A stretch of 64,000 nt of DNA from NCBI GenBank assembly GCA_905221605.1, contig CAJNDS010000001.1, positions 167,525 through 231,524 of the forward strand, read 5' to 3'. How positions within the stretch are numbered: the stretch's first letter is position 1; each line of letters opens with the position of its first letter. The notes under the pieces are model-generated. The model was not told the DNA's origin. It made no database searches and was given only the letters and a program-made list of their open reading frames with translations. The position numbers and the translations under genes are program-made. This DNA comes from Symbiodinium natans (lineage: Eukaryota; Sar; Dinophyceae; Suessiales; Symbiodiniaceae). This document shows, piece by piece, positions 56,806 to 64,000 of this stretch.

Positions 56806-57068
56806 CCTCTGCGGGGATCGTGCGTGTCGGAGCGCTCCCGCTGTGCGTTTTTGCGTATTCTTAGTGGCCTGTCGCACCCTCTGCGGGATCGTGCGTGTCG
56901 GAGCGCTCCCGCTGTGCGTTTTCGCACATTTTACGTGCACCCTCTGCGGGGATCGTGCGTGTCGGAGCGCTCCCACTGTGCGTTTTTGCGTATTCTTGAG
57001 TGGCCTGTCGCACCCTCTGCAAGGATCGTGCGTGTTGGAGCGTGTCGGAGCACTGCCGCTGTGCCTGG
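56806..57068 (+). repeat. Four tandem units of 63-73 bp
   Basis: Units start with CCTCTGC at 56806, 56878, 56941 and 57014. Each contains GGATCGTGCGTGTCGGAGCG or a close variant, then CTGTGCGTTTTTGCG. Confidence 0.9.
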
Positions 57069-57170
57069 AAAGTCGGCTTTTGTAGTACAAATGTAGTACG
57101 CCGGGGACGCCCGTGGCTGGAAACTCGACTTTTGTGGTACAAACGCAGTACGCCGCGGACGCCCGAAGCT

Positions 57171-57490
57171 TCATTCCGCGTGCACGAAAACCTCGCAAAT
57201 AGCATGGAAGCGGAATTCCGCATGCACGAAAACCTCGCACATAGCATGGAAGCGGAATTCCGCGCGCGCGAAAACCTCGCAAATAGCATGGACGCGGAAT
57301 TCCGCATGCTTGAAAACCTTGCAAATAGCATGGAAGCGGAATTCCGGCATGATCGAAAACCTCGCAAATAACATGGAAGCGGAATTCCGCCTGCGTTAAA
57401 CCTCGCAAATAGCATGAATGGAAGCGGAATTCCGCGTGCTTGAAAACCTCGCAAATATCGTGGAAGCGGAATTCCGCATGCTTGAACACC
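57171..57490 (+). repeat. Eight tandem units of about 42 bp with a 12-bp palindrome
   Basis: Each unit reads approximately AATTCCGCATGCACGAAAAC followed by CTCGCAAATAGCATGGAAGCGG. Unit junctions create GCGGAATTCCGC, a perfect palindrome, in six of seven cases. The 42-bp period keeps frame, so both strands have open frames through most of the array. I do not call a gene. Confidence 0.9.
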
Positions 57491-57494
57491 TCGC

Positions 57495-57880
57495 CATCAC
57501 CACGGTAATCACTATGCTACCACACTACCACCACCACACTACCACCACCAAACTACCACCGCCACACCACACTACCACCACCACACTACCACCGCCACAC
57601 TACCACCACCACACTACCACCACCACACTACCATCACTATACCACCACCACACTACCATCGCTACACTACCACCACCACACTACCACCATCACACTACCA
57701 CCACCACACTACCACCACCAAACTACCACCGCCACACCACACTACTACCACCACACTACCATGACTACACTACCACCACCACACTACCATCACTACAACT
57801 ACCACCACCACCACACTACCATCACCACGGTAATCACTACGCTACCACCACCACACTACCATCACCACATTACCATCACC
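57495..57880 (+). repeat. Minisatellite of ACTACCACCAC type, second array
   Basis: The same motif as the array at 56.6 kb runs for about 385 bp. Its GGTAATCACTATGCTACC start is repeated inside at about 57820, and it is again followed by CTATTAAATTC at about 57896. The two arrays with their shared flanks look like a segmental duplication separated by the 70-bp and 42-bp arrays. Confidence 0.9.
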
Positions 57881-59599
57881 TCAGCCTCTCTCTACCCTAT
57901 TAAATTCCATCTTCTTTCCGCTTCGCGCTCTCTCTGCCGTCGACACCGCATTGAGACTACACTACCGATCTACTTCCAGCCTACTACCACACCACGGCAA
58001 CACGATCACCGCACTGACAACACAACCAACGATACGTGTCAGTTGAAATCTTCGCACGGACTGCTTTCGGGATAATCGGTGTCTAGTATATTTTTTTTTG
58101 TTGTGCGTGTGTGTGTGTTTCGTGCTTTGGGGTGTGGTCTTTGAAGTAAAGCAAAGCTGCAAAGACACTTGGGCCAGATTGTGCGCATAGTCAAGACGGA
58201 TATCGAAGTTTTGCCGGCCAGGTATGATGCTCCCACTGAGTGGGGAAAGGAAGGCCGCTCGTCTTCAAGCTTTCGTAGATTTTTGCTGAGCCCTCATTGA
58301 GGTCTTGGGCAACTCAGAGGATCATTCCAGAAAATGCCACGACTTTCTGAATCTCCACATAGACAGTCTGGTGCCTTTACAAAACTATGGTCAATATCCC
58401 ACAAGCCATTCTGATTCTGATCCCAGGATGCGCCATGCACCTCGGCCAATCACCTGACATGCGCTTAGCAGTCTCTGCCAACGCTGACCACCGCCTGGCA
58501 CTGCACAGCGCCCAAGTCCCAGTCTCACAATCTCCGCCAAGCTCGTCTCGATGCCATGGCTCAGTACCTTGGCAAGTGCTGTAACAAAAGCTCACGACTT
58601 CCGGAGCCATGGCAGAAGCAGCTTGCAGTGATGCTGCTGTTGGTTGTTTCTGAGCACTGTTCATTCTTGTCATTCGGTCGACATCGACATCCGAGATGTC
58701 AAGTGGCAACGAACATAATCAATCGAGATCGGCAACAAATTGTCAACGGACCTGGCCAGCAGACAAGCACCGATGCACGCATGTGAAGCACTCACTATGG
58801 AGAGCAGGGGAGTAGCAGCGTGTGGTGCTCATGCCGCGACTTGCAGTGCCCATGGTCGGCTCTGCAACTTCGAGGGTTACGCACCTATGGACCTAGATGC
58901 TGACAATGGTCACTTTCTGCTTGCATGTTGGCCGGCAGACTATTATTCGCTGCTTCAAGATCTTCAAGCCGATTCAAGCCTCACGCTTGCTCATGTTTTA
59001 CCTTGTAGCACCTGTGAGGCCAGGAGCTTGACCCGCATTGGATGCTGGTCTTGCTGGATGCTGGCCTTGTGGTCGTGGAAGCCTTAGAAATGCAGAATGA
59101 TTATGTGCAGCAACGTGCAGCATGTTCTTCGGCACAGTCTTGTCCAGGTGGATGTGCTTTTCTTCTCCCACAGGCAGCCGTCGCGGTCAAGTAGGCCTTA
59201 GTGTTGTTGGGACTCCGGACTGCCAGATGCTGCAAGCATCAGAGCCGGCATGAGCCGGCCATAGACTGAAGTGATCTGCAGTGACTGCATCAGGTTTCCT
59301 TTGTGTTTCCTTTGTGCTGAACCAGATGCCCAGATGCTGTTTGCAGCAGGTGGAGCTGATTTTGCTGGGGTGTCTTGGCGGCGCAGCCCACGAAAGGCTC
59401 CAGATCTCTTGATGCAGAGGAGACTGTCCAGACCCAGGCGGCAGTTGAATGCGATTCACCTCGGCTCAAATTGAAACCACGTGTCGCCCTGGCAGTTAAT
59501 GATCTTTCCAAGCACACAGCCATCTAAACAGCGAGTGTCTACTGCGATTCTTCATCCCCAAAAGCATACATCGTGCATGCTTGCTTCAGCCAAGCAGCT
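57881..59599. other. Spacer before the OPR-like exon
   Basis: I recognise no gene. The piece LCNFEGYAPMDLDADNGHFL with LACWPADYYSLLQDLQADSS near 58861-58980 (plus strand) reads like an exon but has no family. A pyrimidine/T run lies at about 58090-58100. Confidence 0.35.
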
Positions 59600-62500
59600 A
59601 TGGCCAAACTCAACCGCGAGATCACGCTTGCTGCGAACGACGGCTCCGACACGTTGCAACATGTCATTTCCACTCGTTCACAGACTTTCAATGCAATCAA
59701 TGTTGCCACTGCTCTCCATCGACTGTCCCGCTTTCATGCCTCTGACAATGTTACAAAAGGTCCCTTGGCGCACAGTGAAGCATTGCAAGCCCTGCTGTTG
59801 AGAACGGTGGATGTGCTTCAGCTGCCAGCCAGCGAGTGTGATGCGAAGGCTGTTTCTACAATTGCATATTCGTTAGCTGGGCTTGGCGTGCGAGATGCTG
59901 ATGTTGCCAAAGCCGTGATTATTGCTTCCCTCAACAGGCTGCAGGACTTGGACCGTCAAGGTGTAGCGAACTTGACGTGGGCCTTGTCCAAGTTGCCCAG
60001 GGTGGACAAACGATCAAAGTTAGCAAAGAAGCTCGCCCTGCTGGCTCGCAACCTTGTCTGGGATTTCCTGCCTCAAGAACTTTGCAACATTCTGTGGGCA
60101 TTGAGCAAGCTTGGGGTCCGGGACAACAAGCTTATGTCATTGGCAAGTGAGGCGGTGCGAGGCACACTTTCCTCTTACACACCGCAAGGGCTGTCCACAT
60201 TGGCTGCAGCTTATGCCCGCGCAGGAGTTTTCGTGGAGGCACTGTTGGATGAGATTGGGGAACAGGCTCAGGCACGATTGACTGAGCTGAATGCTCGTGA
60301 TGCTGCGCAACTTGTCCACGCCTCAGGGTTGGGACTGGGATCCGGCAAGAATTGTGAGCTGATGTGAGCCGCGTAAAATTATGTTTGGGCTGTCGCTGTT
60401 TCTTTTTTTTTGGGGAGCTTTCGCATGAGCGATGTATAGCGATGTGCAGCTCAGGTTTGGAGTCATGCAAAATTCAAGCTTTGTCGCGAGCCTTTGCTAG
60501 AGCAGCTGTGCAGTCATTCGGCTGCTTTGGTTGAAGGAGAAGGCGGGCTTGAGCAAGGTAAACAGATAGCGCAAGCAGCGGGCGAAGAAAGTGCAGGCCA
60601 ACAAAACGCACGCAACTTGATGCCAGGGTGCCCTTCGAGACTTACATAGGCCAGTCATCCTCCGTGAGTCGACTTTAGTAGACTTTAGAATTTAGAATCT
60701 AAACGATAACATCTTGGAGAACAAAGTAGGGCAAAGTGCGCCGCAGATCCTTGAACGAGCCCTCTTCCAAAAGACCGACAAATGCACCCTGTTGTAAAAT
60801 GCTTGAATAAACTCTTTTTCACATTAGCTAATCGCAAGGGCCGTGCTCAAAAGAGTTTCAATGGACACAGGGAAAGGCTCAAGGAGCCCATTGCCCAATG
60901 CATTTTCACAACACTGCGATTTTGCCGTGATAGGGGTGGCCTTCTCTCCTTTCTCATGAAATCAGAAAAAAAGCCACTCACCTTGTAGGCTTTAGCAGCT
61001 TGTGAGGGGAGGGGAGGGTCGACAAAACATATCTATCAACCAGAAGAAGCCTCTAGCGTCGTGAGTCACTTGCCATCAAGCTTCAAATTTGTCGATGTAT
61101 ATGCATGAAAGAGCCTCTGGCGTGCATTTTCTTCTCTGTCTTTTATTCTGTAAAGCAGTCCAGTGTAAACTCAAGCTAACTGATCTACAGCTAGCTAGTA
61201 TATCGAAAGTGTGGAGGCGTGAGGGCTGCTTTTCGATTAGATTTCAAGACTTTCTTCGTGTTGAAAGTTGGCCATGCTTCTTGCTGCTTGAACTGGGATT
61301 TGGCACTTTCGGGCTTTATGCTGGTTTCGTCGGGCCCAAACGGGGGTTTCATTAGGGTTCGGCACTGTAGGGCTTCCGGCATCAGGGGTCTACAAAAGGC
61401 CCTAGGCGGTCCTTTGAGGTTTCCGAAGGGGCTACCAGAACATTGCCATAGACGACCCCATCGAGGGTCCAGACTGGGCATTGGAGGTGCCTGGGAGTCC
61501 GTAGGAGGTGGCGAACAGAAAGGCCGTAGTTGAGGGCTTCATGGGTGCCACAGGGCGAGTGCGGTTACAGTAGCCCATACTGGTATGGTGAGGTTGTCCA
61601 TGGAATGTCATAAGATGCAAATTTAGAGGGGTGGTGCGGGGTCCATGGACGATCCACAGAAGTGTTCGTCTCCATGTTGTGGATAAGTGGTGGGCCCGAA
61701 CCCCCGGCGGGCTTTGAAGCGGTCCAGAACCTAGGCTGTGGTGTTAGTATGAGAACGCTGTCAGTTACGCGCCAACAGCTGCACTTGGTGCAGCATGTCT
61801 GGTGGCAAGCAGATGTCAAACACCAGGTGTCTTGTAGGGTGCAGCCGCTAAGGCATCGCAAAGCTGCAAAGGTTGTTGAAAAGATGCCTGTTCATGACCA
61901 GCGCCGCATTAAAAAAGAGAAAGCCAAGTCCTGGCTCTCCGGCCCAAGAGATCCCAAGACCTTTCACAGAACCACTGCAGGCACTGAGATCATCGTCTCC
62001 TTCTTGTGGTCTTTCGGCACGCTTCGGTGGGCTCTTGGCCTCCCAAGCATGACTGTTGTTTTTCTACTCAAAAATTCAAAAAGCGTTCAATGTGTTTAGT
62101 CAAGCGGCCTTGTTTTTTTCACGTGCAGTGCTCTTTTCAGGTGCCAAAGAAGAAGTTCATGAAGTCACTAGTAACAAGGGCAACCGCACTGGTGCCATCA
62201 CTTGGAGCCCACCGAAGCGTACGACTGCTGACTGCTGTGGCAAAGCTTGCGTTCAAGGAAAGCCTAGACCTTACGGTCCTGACGCAAAGTCTTGTTGGAA
62301 GCCTGCGGCTGCTTTATGTGCGCATGAGTGCGCAAGAAGTTGGAATCAGTGCATGGGCCCTTGCAACATTGAAGCCGCAAGGGTGGAAGAAAGTGCTGGG
62401 AAATCTAGTTTCCCGTGCGGCAGAAGCAGACGTGATATCTGATTTAAACTGGTGGTCTGTGGCACACATCGAATTTGCAATCAGGACTGCCTTGGACGAA

Positions 62501-63811
62501 TCGCCCAACTGCAAGCCACTTGCAGCTGCTCCACAGTTGCTCCAATTGTTGACTCATCGATGTGAAGAGGAAGTCAATCAGATTCAACAGGTAAGCCGTT
62601 CATTTCAAGAAGGTCCACTGATTGCTGCCGCAAATTGCGAGCCGTGGCAGCACGCACCCAAGCATGCCGGCACACAAACTGCACTTGTGTTTGGCCCCGG
62701 CCGCCACGTTCGAGCTGCCTTGCGGAGAAGTGGCTTCCAAGTGATACAGTGGTATCGCTTTGCAGTGGGCGATAAAAAGGCTCAGCCCTGGCCTCCAGAT
62801 GGAGTTTTCAGTGCAGCCGCAATGAAGTACCCTGACTCCTATGAAGCCTTTGAGTATGCCTTGCACGCTGTGGCTGCATCGTTGCCGCTCGCGGCTCCAG
62901 CCTGGGTTTACGGAGATGTGAAGGAAGGGGTTCTCAGCACGACCAGGGCCATCAAAGGATTATTTCGACTTTTGGAAATCAAAGAAGAGGGGGATTTGAG
63001 GATCCTCTCTTTGCAGCGAACGGGTGGGGAGGCTCGGGCTTGCCTGGACAAATGGTTCAAGCAAGAAAGGGTGACATTTCCGACAACTCCCAAAGCTCTT
63101 ACGTGGTGGTCCATGCCCGGTCTTTTTGCTGGTGGCTTCCTTGACGTCATGTCGAGCTTTCTTTTAGCTACTTTGCATAAGGTTTCTAGCACAGACTGTG
63201 CAGAGAAACCGCTGTGGCTGCGCACGCAGCACTGCAAGGTGATTGATTTTGCCAGCGGGACAGGGGTGCTTGCAGCTGGAGTACAATCTATGCTGCGCTG
63301 TGACGGCGAGATGTGGTTAATAGACGCCGACTCTGTAGCACTCCAGGCTGCCAGCAAGAACCTCCCAAACGCCCACATTGTCTTGGCTGACGGATTCAAG
63401 GGAGTCCAGAGCGCAGATACGCCACCGGAGCAATGCCACTTGATTGTATCCAACCCACCAGTTCATCGTGGCCATGCTGACGACCTCCAAGTGCTGGTTG
63501 ATCTTCTACAGCAAGCTCCGCACTGGTTGCTGGAAGACGGCGAGCTTTGGTTAGTGACGCAGGAGCATATTCCCACAGGGCGCCTCTTCGAGATAACCCA
63601 AGCCACAGAGAAGCAGTTCAATATTACTATGCACGCCACAGCGGATGGTCGATTTGTGGTGTGGCAAGTGCAGTACTCTAGCCGCACTTCCCGAAAGCGA
63701 AAGCATTGCGACGCGAGCGACACCTCACCGAAAAACTTGTTTAGCACAAGACGCATGCTGTTGCATGGCCACCTTGTCCACATCACTCGGTGCAAGGGTT
63801 TGCTCGTCTGA
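59600..63811 (+). CDS. OPR-like helical-repeat protein fused to RsmC-type rRNA guanine-N2 methyltransferase
   Basis: The first exon (about 59600-60355, after CAG) encodes paired helices of the OPR/FASTK-like RNA-binding class: TFNAINVATALHRLSRF, AVSTIAYSLAGLGVRDADVA, GVANLTWALSKL, ELCNILWALSKLGVRDN and LSTLAAAYARAGVF. A last exon starts after CTCTTTTCAG at 62141 and runs to the TGA at 63811. It continues helices (QEVGISAWALATLKPQGWKK). It then shows a degenerate first RsmC-like half (ALVFGPGRHVRAALRR, VYGDVKEGVLSTTRAIKGLF) and an active-looking second half: MPGLFAGGFLD, SAM motif VIDFASGTGVL (63239), acidic LIDADS, and the catalytic NPPVH (63452). A basic tail ends it. RsmC methylates a small-subunit rRNA guanine, so an organellar rRNA target is plausible. 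The link between exons is inferred, and intermediate exons in 60.4-62.1 kb were not resolved. Confidence 0.7.
60368..62140. other. Intron or intergenic stretch between OPR-like and RsmC-like exons
   Basis: No repeat array is present. A basic segment KVVEKMPVHDQRRIKKEKAK near 61870-61930 could be an extra exon. Nothing else is recognised. Confidence 0.35.
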
Positions 63812-64000
63812 TTTCTTGCGAGATCAGACCAGCGTGGGCTCGAGGGCCCGAGGCGCGTTAAGTACTGCCACATGCTTGCACGATCTCACATGTCATAGCC
63901 GCGCTAGTCCTGACTTCAATGACGTCAACCAGGGTGCCGCCGAATACGAGTTGTGGGTGGACTTCAGAGCACAGCGCAATGTCAAGCAGGGTGCTTTGTT

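Noticed and set aside
57000-57489. Open frames with 14-residue repeats (EFR-HENLANSMEA and antisense equivalents)
   Set aside because: The 42-bp period keeps several frames open on both strands and there is no flanking domain. I treat it as a minisatellite.
62590-62600. Canonical-looking CAG|GTAAGC donor inside the RsmC-like exon
   Set aside because: The frame continues with sensible protein through it, and no matching acceptor that restores a better reading was found.

Overview
The window looks like nuclear DNA of a dinoflagellate, most likely Symbiodiniaceae-like (inference). Coding blocks are cut into small exons with AG|G acceptors and GT, GC and apparent GA donors. Nearly all recognisable genes lie on the + strand. 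Degenerate CCCTAAA-type telomeric repeats, long microsatellites and many local tandem repeats fill the space between genes. No bacterial operon, rRNA, tRNA, CRISPR array or spliced-leader gene was seen.

Layout. 1-1707: 3' part of an ORF with C2H2 zinc fingers and a ubiquitin-specific-protease domain, possibly the tail of a retroelement protein. 1.7-6.9 kb: gene-poor DNA with small palindromes and hairpin repeats. 7.0-12.9 kb: exons of two Ran-binding domains and an FG-repeat segment, with a decayed minus-strand coding sequence between the two domains. 13.2-16.1 kb: two WecC-type UDP-sugar dehydrogenase domains that read as one spliced fusion, the first lacking key catalytic residues. 16.5-17.0 kb: more FG-repeat exons. 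17.1-19.2 kb: an FHA-domain protein. 20.0-21.0 kb: a third Ran-binding domain. 26.8-28.1 kb: a possible glycanase-like or lectin-like protein. 33.7-34.8 kb: a TTG-family microsatellite of about 1.2 kb ending at a splice acceptor of a BMT5-like rRNA methyltransferase gene (34.85-36.4 kb). 36.4-47 kb: mainly satellite-like repeats. 47.7-48.8 kb: a possible divergent pair, including a small membrane protein. 50.8-51.75 kb: a Ham1/ITPase-family gene. 54-55.9 kb: weakly supported exons. 56.6-57.9 kb: four adjacent minisatellite arrays. 59.6-63.8 kb: helical-repeat (OPR-like) exons followed by an RsmC-like rRNA methyltransferase.

Common themes are nuclear transport (Ran-binding and FG exons), RNA modification (BMT5-like, RsmC-like), nucleotide-sugar metabolism and nucleotide-pool cleaning. 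The genes do not form an operon. Most exon boundaries are read by eye and are approximate, and first exons of most genes were not found. The strongest novelty candidate is the fused pseudoenzyme/enzyme UDP-sugar dehydrogenase.
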